DNA of 64,000 bases from assembly GCF_023074075.1 (NCBI RefSeq), contig NZ_JADPKT010000084.1, forward strand, positions 248,001 through 312,000. Direction: 5' to 3'. Below are positions 44,658 through 53,177 of this stretch, piece by piece. The DNA is from Bradyrhizobium sp. 138 (GTDB lineage Bacteria; Pseudomonadota; Alphaproteobacteria; Rhizobiales; Xanthobacteraceae). The translations under genes were made by a program, and so were the position numbers. Each line of letters opens with the position of its first letter. The stretch's first letter is position 1. Below the pieces are notes generated by a model that was not told the origin of the DNA, searched no databases, and saw only the letters and a list, made by a program, of their open reading frames with translations.

Positions 44658-46676
44658 ATGAACATCTCCGTCCACGCCGAAGCCGACCTCAATGCGGTCA
44701 CGCACAATGATCTTGCCAACGCCGTCCGCTTCCTCGCGGTCGATGCCATCGAGACCTCGCAGTCGGGCCATCCCGGCCTGCCCATGGGCGTGGCCGATGT
44801 CGCGACCGTGCTGTTCTCGCGCTTCCTGAAATTCGACTCGGCGCAGCCGAACTGGCCCGACCGCGACCGCTTCGTGCTGTCGGCAGGCCACGGCTCGATG
44901 CTGCTCTACGCGCTGCTGCATCTCACCGGCGGCGACGTCAGCCTCGACGACATCAAGGCCTTCAGGCAATGGGGCTCGAAGACGCCGGGGCATCCGGAGT
45001 ACGGTCATACGCCGGGCGTGGAGACCACGACGGGGCCGCTGGGGCAGGGCATCGCGACCGCAGTCGGCATGGCGCTCGCCGAGCGCATGGCCAATGCGCG
45101 GCACGGCGACGGGCTGGTCGATCACTTCACCTATGTCATCGCAGGCGACGGCTGCCTGATGGAAGGTCTCAGCCAGGAAGCGATCTCGCTCGCGGGCCAT
45201 CTCGGGCTCGGCCGCCTGATCGTGCTGTTCGACGACAATGGAATCTCCATTGACGGGCCGACCTCGCTGGCAACAACCGATGACCAGCTCGCGCGCTTCG
45301 CCGCCTCCGGCTGGTCGGTGCGCAGCATCGATGGACACGATCCCGAAGCGATCGCGCAGGCGATCGCAGAAGAGCGGGAAACCGCAAAACCGTCGCTGAT
45401 CGCCTGCCGCACCATCATCGGATACGGCGCGCCCGATAGACAGGGCACCGAGAAGGCGCATGGTGCGCCGCTCGGGACCGAGCAGACCGCGGCGGCGCGT
45501 CGGACGCTGGGCTGGGATTATCAGCCCTTCGTGGTGCCTGTCACGATCCTGAAGGCATGGCGAATGATCGGGCAGCGCGGGCAGGTGGATCGGCTCGCCT
45601 GGCTCGATCGCTACGAAGGCGCAACGCCCGAGCAGCGCGACATGTTCGTGGAAGGCAAGGCGGTTGCCCTGCCGGGTGCCTATGCGCTGGCCGCCGCGAA
45701 ATTGCGCGAACGCTTCGCATCCGAGCGTCCGAAACTCGCGACGCGGCAGGCGTCGCAACAGGTGCTCGACGGCATCGCCGGGACGATTGCGGGCCTCGTC
45801 GGCGGCTCCGCGGACCTGACGCATTCGAATCTCACGTACGCCAAGGCGCAAGTCCCCGTCAAGCGCGGGGCGTTCGCCGGCGACTACATCCATTACGGCA
45901 TTCGCGAGCACGGCATGGCTGCCGCGATGAACGGCCTCGCGCTGCATGGCGGCTTCATCCCCTATGGCGGCACGTTCCTCGCCTTCTCCGACTACAGCCG
46001 GCCCGCGATCCGCCTTGCGGCCCTGATGCGGCTGCGCGTCATCCACGTGATGACTCACGACTCCATCGGCCTCGGCGAGGATGGCCCGACGCACCAGCCG
46101 GTCGAGCATCTCGCTTCGATGCGCGTCATTCCGAACCTTTTGGTGTTCCGTCCCGCCGACGCGGTGGAGACGCTCGAAGCCTGGGACTGCGCGCTCAATT
46201 CCGAAGACCGTCCGTCCGTGCTGTGCCTGTCGCGTCAGGCGCTGCCGACCTTCCGTAGCGATGCGCGCGGCAGAAACCGTGTCGCACGTGGCGCCTATCT
46301 CGTCGTCTCGCCGGACGGCGGCCGTGACGTGACATTGATGGCAACCGGCTCGGAAGTCTCGATTGCGCTGGAGGCCGCTCGCCTGCTCGGGGCCGAGCAC
46401 ATCCGCGCCGCCGTGGTGTCCGCGCCTTGCTTCGCGCTGTTCGAAGAGCAGCCGGACGATTACCGCGCCACCGTGCTCGGCACCGCGCCGCGCGTCGGTG
46501 TCGAGGCGGCTGTGCAGGGCGACTGGGCGCGCTGGATCGGCAATGAGGGTGAATTCGTCGGTATGCGCGGCTTCGGCGCCTCGGCGCCGGCGCCCGTGCT
46601 CTACCGCGAATTCGGCATCACGCCGCAGAGCATTGCGGACGCCGCCCGCCGGGCGATCGCGCGCAAGAGACAATAA
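44658..46676 (+). CDS. cbbT: Transketolase
   Basis: The 672-residue enzyme shuffles two-carbon units to regenerate pentose phosphates, using thiamine diphosphate. Landmarks are SGHPGLPMGVADV, TTGPLGQGIATAVGMA, the TPP motif GDGCLMEG, FDDNGISIDG, then the second domain with YIHYGIREHGMAAAMNGLAL and THDSIGLGEDGPTHQPVEHL. Length is normal for the family. It lies 16 bases after cbbP. Confidence 0.95.
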   Translation: MNISVHAEADLNAVTHNDLANAVRFLAVDAIETSQSGHPGLPMGVADVATVLFSRFLKFDSAQPNWPDRDRFVLSAGHGSMLLYALLHLTGGDVSLDDIKAFRQWGSKTPGHPEYGHTPGVETTTGPLGQGIATAVGMALAERMANARHGDGLVDHFTYVIAGDGCLMEGLSQEAISLAGHLGLGRLIVLFDDNGISIDGPTSLATTDDQLARFAASGWSVRSIDGHDPEAIAQAIAEERETAKPSLIACRTIIGYGAPDRQGTEKAHGAPLGTEQTAAARRTLGWDYQPFVVPVTILKAWRMIGQRGQVDRLAWLDRYEGATPEQRDMFVEGKAVALPGAYALAAAKLRERFASERPKLATRQASQQVLDGIAGTIAGLVGGSADLTHSNLTYAKAQVPVKRGAFAGDYIHYGIREHGMAAAMNGLALHGGFIPYGGTFLAFSDYSRPAIRLAALMRLRVIHVMTHDSIGLGEDGPTHQPVEHLASMRVIPNLLVFRPADAVETLEAWDCALNSEDRPSVLCLSRQALPTFRSDARGRNRVARGAYLVVSPDGGRDVTLMATGSEVSIALEAARLLGAEHIRAAVVSAPCFALFEEQPDDYRATVLGTAPRVGVEAAVQGDWARWIGNEGEFVGMRGFGASAPAPVLYREFGITPQSIADAARRAIARKRQ

Positions 46677-46688
46677 GGAGGACTTCTC

Positions 46689-47774
46689 GTGGCCCGTATC
46701 ACCCTTCGCCAACTGCTCGACCACGCTGCCAGCCACGGCTACGCGGTGCCGGCGTTCAACATCAACAACATGGAGCAGGGCATTGCGATCATGCAGGCGG
46801 CCGCCGAGGTCGATGCGCCCGTGATCATGCAGGCCTCGCGCGGCGCGCGCAGCTATGCCGGTGATATCATGCTCTCGCACATGATCGACGCGCTGGAGCG
46901 GACCTATCCGGACATCCCGCTCTGCATGCACCAGGACCATGGCAATGACGAAGCGACCTGCGCCTCCGCCATCGCCCACGGCTTCACGTCCGTCATGATG
47001 GACGGCTCGCTCAAGGCCGATGCCAAGACAGCGGCTGATTACGACTACAACGTCGCGATCACCCGACGCGTCGTCGATCTCGCGCACTGGGTCGGCGCCT
47101 CAGTCGAAGGCGAGCTCGGCGTGCTTGGCTCGCTCGAACACGGCGGCGGCGAGCAGGAGGATGGCCACGGCGTCCAGGGCAAGGTCAGCCACGACCAGCT
47201 TTTGACCGATCCCGACCAGGCGGTCGACTTCGTTCGCGCCACCAAGGTCGATGCGCTTGCCATCGCGATGGGCACCTCGCACGGCGCTTACAAGTTCAGC
47301 CGCAAGCCTGATGGCGACATCCTGGCGATGCGGGTGGTCGAGGAGATCCACCGCCGCCTGCCGAACACGCATCTGGTGATGCACGGTTCCTCCTCGGTGC
47401 CGCAGCCGCTGCAGGACATGTTCAACCAGTTCGGCGGCGAGATGCCGCAGACCTGGGGCGTACCGGTCGAGGAGATCGTTCGCGGCATCAAGAGCGGCGT
47501 GCGCAAGGTCAATATCGACACCGACTGTCGGCTGGCGATGACCGCGGTGTTCCGCAAGGTCGCGGCGCAAGCGCGCTCCGAGTTCGATCCGCGAAAGTTC
47601 CTCAAGCCCGCGATGGATGCAATGCGCGAGCTTTGCCGCGAGCGCTTCGAGCAGTTCGGCACCGCAGGCCACGCCAGCAAGATCAAGGTCATTCCCTTGA
47701 GCGAGATGGCGCGACGCTATCGCGCCGGCGAACTCGATCCACGCATCGACGCCCGCGAATCCGTGGCAGCCTAG
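46689..47774 (+). CDS. cbbA: Fructose/sedoheptulose bisphosphate aldolase class II
   Basis: The 361-residue zinc aldolase has the Calvin-cycle subtype sequence. Zinc ligands are in LCMHQDHGND, LGSLEHGGGEQED and LVMHGSSSVPQ; the catalytic acid is in HQDHGNDEATC; and KVNIDTDCRLAMTAVFRK closes the site. It lies 12 bases after cbbT, and 37 bases precede cbbL. Confidence 0.95.
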   Translation: MARITLRQLLDHAASHGYAVPAFNINNMEQGIAIMQAAAEVDAPVIMQASRGARSYAGDIMLSHMIDALERTYPDIPLCMHQDHGNDEATCASAIAHGFTSVMMDGSLKADAKTAADYDYNVAITRRVVDLAHWVGASVEGELGVLGSLEHGGGEQEDGHGVQGKVSHDQLLTDPDQAVDFVRATKVDALAIAMGTSHGAYKFSRKPDGDILAMRVVEEIHRRLPNTHLVMHGSSSVPQPLQDMFNQFGGEMPQTWGVPVEEIVRGIKSGVRKVNIDTDCRLAMTAVFRKVAAQARSEFDPRKFLKPAMDAMRELCRERFEQFGTAGHASKIKVIPLSEMARRYRAGELDPRIDARESVAA

Positions 47775-47811
47775 TCAATCAGAAGAGCAGAGAAAACAGC
47801 AGGAGAGAGAC

Positions 47812-49272
47812 ATGAACGCACATGCAGGCACGGTCCGCGGCAAAGAGCGCTATCGCTCCGGCGTGATGGAATACAAGCGCATGGGCTATTGGGAGCCCGA
47901 CTACACGCCAAAGGACACCGACGTCATCGCGCTGTTTCGCGTCACGCCGCAGGAAGGCGTCGACCCCATCGAGGCGTCGGCCGCCGTCGCCGGTGAATCC
48001 TCGACCGCGACCTGGACCGTGGTGTGGACCGACCGCCTTACCGCCGCGGAGAAATATCGCGCAAAATGCTACCGCGTCGATCCGGTGCCGGGCACGCCGG
48101 GCTCGTACTTCGCTTACATCGCCTATGACCTCGACCTGTTCGAGCCGGGCTCGATCGCAAACCTCTCGGCCTCGATCATCGGCAACGTGTTCGGCTTCAA
48201 GCCGCTGAAGGCGCTGCGGCTCGAAGACATGCGATTCCCCGTCGCCTATGTGAAGACCTTTCAGGGACCGGCGACCGGCATCGTGGTCGAGCGCGAGCGG
48301 CTGGACAAGTTCGGCCGGCCGCTGCTGGGCGCGACGGTAAAGCCGAAGCTCGGGCTTTCGGGGCGCAACTATGGCCGCGTCGTCTACGAGGCGCTGAAGG
48401 GCGGGCTCGACTTCACCAAGGATGACGAGAACATCAACTCGCAGCCCTTCATGCACTGGCGCGATCGTTTCCTGTACTGCATGGAAGCGGTGAACCGCGC
48501 GCAGGCCGCCTCGGGTGAAGTGAAGGGCACCTACCTGAACGTCACCGCGGGCACGATGGAGGACATGTACGAGCGCGCGGAGTTCGCCAAGGAGCTCGGG
48601 TCGTGCATCGTCATGATCGACCTCGTGATCGGTTACACCGCGATCCAGTCGATGGCCAAATGGGCGCGGCGCAACGACATGATCCTGCATCTGCACCGCG
48701 CCGGCCACTCGACCTATACGCGGCAGAAGAGCCATGGCGTGTCGTTCCGCGTCATCGCGAAGTGGATGCGGCTCGCCGGTGTCGATCACATCCATGCCGG
48801 CACGGTGGTCGGCAAGCTCGAAGGCGATCCCAACACCACCCGCGGCTACTACGACGTTTGCCGCGAGGACTTCAATCCGACCAAGCTCGAGCACGGCCTG
48901 TTCTTCGACCAGTCCTGGGCGAGCCTCAACAAGATGATGCCGGTCGCATCGGGCGGCATTCATGCCGGCCAGATGCACCAGTTGCTGGATCTGCTGGGTG
49001 AGGATGTCGTGCTGCAATTCGGCGGCGGCACCATCGGCCACCCCATGGGCATTGCGGCCGGCGCGATCGCCAACCGCGTGGCGCTGGAAGCGATGATCCT
49101 CGCTCGCAACGAGGGCCGCGATTACGTCCACGAGGGCCCGGAGATCCTGGCCAGGGCGGCCGAGACCTGCACGCCGCTGAAGGCGGCGCTCGAGGTCTGG
49201 AAGGACGTCACCTTCAACTATCAATCCACCGACACGCCGGACTTCGTGCCGACCGCGCTCGAAACCGTTTGA
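47812..49272 (+). CDS. cbbL: RuBisCO large subunit, form IC (red type)
   Basis: The 486-residue subunit fixes CO2 to ribulose 1,5-bisphosphate. The carbamylated Lys is in GGLDFTKDDENIN; loop 6 is GTVVGKLEGDP; other contacts are LGATVKPKLGLSGRNYGR and HLHRAGHSTYTRQ. The sequence MGYWEPDYTPKDTDVIALFR and the length point to the IC clade found in proteobacteria with CbbX. The ribosome site is AGGAGAGAGAC. It is the fifth gene of the operon. Confidence 0.97.
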   Translation: MNAHAGTVRGKERYRSGVMEYKRMGYWEPDYTPKDTDVIALFRVTPQEGVDPIEASAAVAGESSTATWTVVWTDRLTAAEKYRAKCYRVDPVPGTPGSYFAYIAYDLDLFEPGSIANLSASIIGNVFGFKPLKALRLEDMRFPVAYVKTFQGPATGIVVERERLDKFGRPLLGATVKPKLGLSGRNYGRVVYEALKGGLDFTKDDENINSQPFMHWRDRFLYCMEAVNRAQAASGEVKGTYLNVTAGTMEDMYERAEFAKELGSCIVMIDLVIGYTAIQSMAKWARRNDMILHLHRAGHSTYTRQKSHGVSFRVIAKWMRLAGVDHIHAGTVVGKLEGDPNTTRGYYDVCREDFNPTKLEHGLFFDQSWASLNKMMPVASGGIHAGQMHQLLDLLGEDVVLQFGGGTIGHPMGIAAGAIANRVALEAMILARNEGRDYVHEGPEILARAAETCTPLKAALEVWKDVTFNYQSTDTPDFVPTALETV

Positions 49273-49283
49273 GGAGAATTGAC

Positions 49284-49691
49284 ATGAAGCTGACTCAAGG
49301 CTGCTTCTCGTTCCTGCCCGATCTCACCGACGATCAGATCACCAAGCAGGTGCAGTATTGCCTGACCAAAGGCTGGGCGGTGAACATCGAGTTCACCGAC
49401 GATCCCCATCCCCGCAATACCTATTGGGAGATGTGGGGCCTGCCGATGTTCGATCTCCAGGATGCCGCCGGCGTGATGATGGAGCTCGCGGAGTGCCGCA
49501 GGGTATATGGCGACCGTTACATCCGCATCAGCGGCTTCGATTCCAGCCATGGCTGGGAATCGGTGCGGATCTCCTTCCTCGTCAACCGGCCGCCGCAAGA
49601 GGCGGAGTTCGAGCTGGTGCGGCAGGAAGTCGGCGGCCGCGCCATCCGTTACACCACCGTGCGCCGACAGGTCGCGCACGCGTCAACTTAA
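49284..49691 (+). CDS. cbbS: RuBisCO small subunit, form IC
   Basis: The 135-residue subunit starts at ATG 49284, with GAGGAG upstream; the frame extends to 49269 without a better start. It begins MKLTQGCFSFLPDLTDDQI, has GWAVNIEFTDDPHPRNTYWE and ISGFDSSHGWESVRISFLVN, and the longer C-terminus of red-type subunits (ELVRQEVGGRAIRYTTVRR). It lies 11 bases after cbbL. Confidence 0.96.
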   Translation: MKLTQGCFSFLPDLTDDQITKQVQYCLTKGWAVNIEFTDDPHPRNTYWEMWGLPMFDLQDAAGVMMELAECRRVYGDRYIRISGFDSSHGWESVRISFLVNRPPQEAEFELVRQEVGGRAIRYTTVRRQVAHAST

Positions 49692-49790
49692 GTCATCCGC
49701 TTCCGCGCGGAGCTCTCCCTGCTCCGCATCCTTGGCGGACCACTGCTTCGCCGCTCCCCCGCGGCGAAGCTCTTTTCTTCGAGGGTAGCT

Positions 49791-50723
49791 ATGCTGGATG
49801 TTCCCCACACAACCACGACTGAGCCCAGCGAGACCAGTTTCGATCTGCGCAAGGAAGCTGAAGCGGCTGGGATCACCGACACGCTGCAGCAGCTCGAGCA
49901 GGAGCTGGTCGGATTGAAGCCGGTGAAGAACCGCGTGCGCCAGATCGCCTCGCTGCTGCTGATCGAACGTATCAGGCAGCGCGCGGGCCTGGCCTCCGCA
50001 CCGCCGACGCTGCACATGTCGTTCACCGGAAATCCCGGCACCGGCAAGACCACGGTGGCGCTGCGCATGGCGAAGATCCTGCATGGCCTCGGCTTCGTGC
50101 GGCGCGGGCAGGTCATCTCGGTGACGCGCGACGATCTCGTCGGCCAATATATCGGCCACACCGCGCCGAAGACCAAGGAGATCCTGAAGAAGGCGATGGG
50201 CGGCGTGCTGTTCATCGACGAGGCCTACTATCTCCACCGGCCCGACAACGAGCGCGACTACGGCCAGGAGGCGATCGAGATCCTGCTCCAGGTGATGGAG
50301 AACCAGCGCGAAGACCTGGTCGTGATCCTCGCCGGCTATGGCGAGCGGATGACGAAATTCTTCGCCTCCAATCCCGGCTTCCGTTCGCGCATCGCGCATC
50401 ACATCGAATTTCCGGACTATGCCGAAGCCGAGCTGCTCGTCATCGCCGAGCTGATGCTGAAGGAGCGCGGCTATCGCTTCTCGGCGGCGGCGCGCCAGGC
50501 GTTCGAGAAATACATCGCGCTGCGCCGGACGCAGCCGTTCTTCTCCAACGCGCGCTCGATCCGCAACGCCGTCGACCGCATCCGGTTGCGGCAGGCCGAT
50601 CGCCTGATGTCCGATCTCGACCGCATGCTCGATGTCGCCGACCTCGAAACCATCGATCCCATGGATGTCCTGGCGAGCCGCGTCTTCAGCGGCGGCGCTG
50701 ATGCGGGGAGTGCAAAGCCATGA
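49791..50723 (+). CDS. cbbX: Red-type RuBisCO activase
   Basis: The 310-residue AAA+ protein releases inhibitory sugar phosphates from form IC RuBisCO by pulling on the large-subunit C-terminus. Walker A is GNPGTGKTTVAL (about residue 80), Walker B is GGVLFIDEAYYL, and the pore loop lies near VGQYIGHTAPKT. Its presence agrees with the IC large subunit at 47812. It ends in a four-base overlap with cbbE. Confidence 0.96.
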   Translation: MLDVPHTTTTEPSETSFDLRKEAEAAGITDTLQQLEQELVGLKPVKNRVRQIASLLLIERIRQRAGLASAPPTLHMSFTGNPGTGKTTVALRMAKILHGLGFVRRGQVISVTRDDLVGQYIGHTAPKTKEILKKAMGGVLFIDEAYYLHRPDNERDYGQEAIEILLQVMENQREDLVVILAGYGERMTKFFASNPGFRSRIAHHIEFPDYAEAELLVIAELMLKERGYRFSAAARQAFEKYIALRRTQPFFSNARSIRNAVDRIRLRQADRLMSDLDRMLDVADLETIDPMDVLASRVFSGGADAGSAKP

Positions 50724-51457
50724 CCAGAGAGATCATCATCGCTCCCTCTATCCTGGCGGCGGATTTCGCCCGCCTCGGCGAGGAGATCGCGGCCATCGAC
50801 ACGGCCGGCGCCGACTGGATCCATTGCGACATCATGGACGGACACTTCGTGCCGAATATCAGCTTTGGCGCCGATGTCATCAAGGCGATCCGACCGATGA
50901 CGAAGAAGATCTTCGACGTGCATCTGATGATCGCGCCCGTCGATCCTTATCTCGAAGCGTTCGCGAAGGCCGGAGCTGATATCATCACGGTGCACGCCGA
51001 AGCCGGCCCGCATCTCGACCGCTCGCTGCAGGCGATCCGCGGCCTCGGCAAGAAGGCCGGTGTCAGCCTGTGCCCATCAACGCCCGAGAGCGCGATCGCC
51101 TATGTGCTCGATCGCGTCGATCTCGTGCTGGTGATGACGGTCAATCCGGGATTTGGCGGTCAGTCCTTCCTCGAATCCCAGCTCGAGAAGATCGAGCGGA
51201 TCAAAACCATGATCGGCGACCGGCCGATCCGGCTCGAGGTCGACGGTGGTGTCACGCGCGACAATGCCGCCGCGGTGGCGGCAGCGGGCGCCGATACGCT
51301 GGTGGCTGGTTCAGCTGTGTTTCGCGGCAAGAGCGTTGCCGAATATGCCGCAAATATCCAGGCCATTCGCACCGCGGCCGACACGGGCTGGGTTCCGAAG
51401 CGGCAAGATAATGCTGTGCATCCGATGCGCCTCGGCGAAGGCGCGCGCACCCGGTAG
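50720..51457 (+). CDS. cbbE: Ribulose-phosphate 3-epimerase
   Basis: The 245-residue TIM-barrel enzyme interconverts xylulose 5-phosphate and ribulose 5-phosphate. Metal and catalytic residues are in IHCDIMDGHFVPN, VHLMIAPVDPYLEAF, MTVNPGFGGQSF and RLEVDGGVTRDN. The last 20 residues (VPKRQDNAVHPMRLGEGARTR) are a tail beyond the usual end. It is the final gene of the operon and is coupled to cbbX by ATGA. Confidence 0.95.
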   Translation: MTREIIIAPSILAADFARLGEEIAAIDTAGADWIHCDIMDGHFVPNISFGADVIKAIRPMTKKIFDVHLMIAPVDPYLEAFAKAGADIITVHAEAGPHLDRSLQAIRGLGKKAGVSLCPSTPESAIAYVLDRVDLVLVMTVNPGFGGQSFLESQLEKIERIKTMIGDRPIRLEVDGGVTRDNAAAVAAAGADTLVAGSAVFRGKSVAEYAANIQAIRTAADTGWVPKRQDNAVHPMRLGEGARTR

Positions 51458-51911
51458 ATTACGGGGCGGCCTCACCAAGCGATTGCGCCGAGATGTCGAT
51501 GGCTTCGGGGAGTCGCATTATCTCCCGGAGTAATACGGAGAAATTGGCACGAGTCGGCAATACCTTCATGCCGGGGTAACCAACGGTGTCGAAGTACGCA
51601 CGCGATTAACGGCGACGCAATGCGCTGTCTCACAATCTGTGGTTCAAGGACTGCAGAGAGCCGTGGGATGCAGATTCAATATCGTCACTGGAATGCGGAG
51701 CGGACGCCCTGCGCTCTACGCCTAGGCCCTGGATCCGGAGGCGGAATTTCTAGCGTTAGTCGACAGCCGTTTGGAACTTTGGCCCAGACATATATTTCCT
51801 AACAACGAGCGGAGGCCAGGCACGAGGACGGGCGCAGCAAATCTTTTGCACAACCGCCATCGGCCTGACGCAAATCGGGGCAATAAGCTTTGCCAATGCG
51901 AGGGAGGTCTC
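51458..51911. other. Intergenic region without a recognisable gene
   Basis: About 450 bases follow cbbE. No reading frame with good codon use, no RNA gene and no strong terminator hairpin was seen. A GGAAC box (51773) lies upstream of the gene at 51912, but a matching second element is absent. The sequence may hold the start of transcription for the small gene at 51912. Confidence 0.4.
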
Positions 51912-52124
51912 ATGGAGAACGTACGTCGCTACCGGGCGCTGGCGTCCCTGTGTCGTCAGCAGGCGGCCTACCGGCCGCTCCAGAACTGGGAACTCCTCGG
52001 CCAGGCCGAGCATTTCGAATATCTCGCCGAGGTCGAGCTCAAGGCGCATTTCGATGCGTGCAATGTGCAACATGACGAGGGCGCCGCAGCGCCCGCGACC
52101 TGGGAGACCCCGGTCGCGGCGTAA
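51912..52124 (+). CDS. Small ENVRRYR-type protein, paralogue 2
   Basis: The 70-residue protein starts at ATG 51912, four bases after GGGAGG. It shares ENVRRYRxxASLxRQ, a PxQxWxLL segment and ELxAxF with the protein encoded at 38388. The C-terminus (EGAAAPATWETPVAA) differs. It lies next to a convergent universal-stress gene. Function unknown. Confidence 0.78.
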   Translation: MENVRRYRALASLCRQQAAYRPLQNWELLGQAEHFEYLAEVELKAHFDACNVQHDEGAAAPATWETPVAA

Positions 52125-52139
52125 CGGTGCCTGTTAGTC

Positions 52140-52976
52140 TCAATGCGACATCAGCGTCGGGACCGTCATGGCTTCCAGCATGGCGCGGGTGACGCCGCCG
52201 AGAACACGTTCCTGCAATCGCGAATGGCCGTAGCCGCCCATCACCAGGAGATCGAGCCCCTCGTCGGCCGCCAGCGACAGGATGGTCGGCTGGATGTCGG
52301 CGCGCGTCGCCGACAACCCGACCGTGCGGGTCGACAGTCCGTGCCGGCCCAGATGTCTTGCCAGATTGGTCGCTGAAGCTTCGTCCGAGACCGCATTGTC
52401 CTCGTTGATGGTGATGATCACGATCTCATCGGCGCGCGCCAGGAACGGTGCGGCGTCGCGCACGGCGCGGGCCGCGACGCGGCTACCGTCCCAGCAGATG
52501 CCGATCCGCCCGGCCTTGAACGCGCCATGGAAGGTGTAGGGCAGGAACAACACCGGGCCGCCGGCCTGGAACAGGATCTCGCCCGGCACGTCGTTGTCGA
52601 ACGTGCCGTGCGCAGGCTCGGGCTGAAGCACGACGCTGAGGTCGTGCAGCCGCGCCATCTCGCCGAGCGAGCCGGCTGCATCCACCGGGATCGCGTCGAG
52701 CGCGCGGCAGGCGTAGGAGATGCCGGCGTTCGCCGCTTCGATTTCGAACACGGACAGCGCGGCCTCGGCTCGCTCCACGGCGCGCTCGCGCTCCAGTTCG
52801 AACACGGCGGCGACCGCAGCGCCGCCCTCCATCAGGTAAGCTGCGCTCGTCGCGACATAGCCGATCGCGACCGCGTCGAGATGAGCGTTGAACTGGGCCG
52901 CGAGCGAAATCGAGCCGTCGATCGCCGAACGCATGGGGCGTTCGGTCGGGATATGGACGAGAATGTCTTTGTACAT
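52140..52976 (-). CDS. Universal stress protein, tandem UspA domains
   Basis: The 278-residue protein starts at ATG 52976 after GGAGG. It has two Usp folds: the first is divergent (MYKDILVHIPTERPMRSAID), the second carries the nucleotide loop MGGYGHSRLQERVLGGVT. ATP binding is therefore likely only in the second domain. Stress-related, cytosolic. It is divergent from degP, 201 bases away. Confidence 0.88.
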   Translation of the reverse strand: MYKDILVHIPTERPMRSAIDGSISLAAQFNAHLDAVAIGYVATSAAYLMEGGAAVAAVFELERERAVERAEAALSVFEIEAANAGISYACRALDAIPVDAAGSLGEMARLHDLSVVLQPEPAHGTFDNDVPGEILFQAGGPVLFLPYTFHGAFKAGRIGICWDGSRVAARAVRDAAPFLARADEIVIITINEDNAVSDEASATNLARHLGRHGLSTRTVGLSATRADIQPTILSLAADEGLDLLVMGGYGHSRLQERVLGGVTRAMLEAMTVPTLMSH

Positions 52977-53128
52977 GGGGCGCCTCCGATAAGGATCATT
53001 CGGTGGGCAGTTTTTCACTGCCCGAGAGACCCGCGTTGAGCTGCATCAAATGCGGCGGGACGATCTCCGCCCGCTCGCATGTTCTTTGCCAAGATTTAAT
53101 GGGACGGACGGGACACCGTAAGGTGACG

Positions 53129-53171
53129 ATGTCCATGTTGGCTGCAAGGCGACAGCTTCCAACATGGACAT
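53129..53171. promoter_or_regulatory. 13-bp inverted repeat just before the degP start
   Basis: ATGTCCATGTTGG (53129-53141) and CCAACATGGACAT (53159-53171) are exact complements with a 17-base loop, ending six bases before ATG 53178. No ribosome site is visible between it and the ATG. It could be an operator or an mRNA structure that controls translation. Confidence 0.6.
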
Positions 53172-53177
53172 TTCGAC

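Noticed and set aside
44604..47087. 827-codon minus-strand frame antisense to cbbT and cbbA
   Set aside because: The sense strand encodes clear Calvin-cycle enzymes; the antisense product has no motif.
51773..51798. EcfG-type promoter before the gene at 51912
   Set aside because: GGAAC is present, but no CGTT-like box follows at 16-17 bases.
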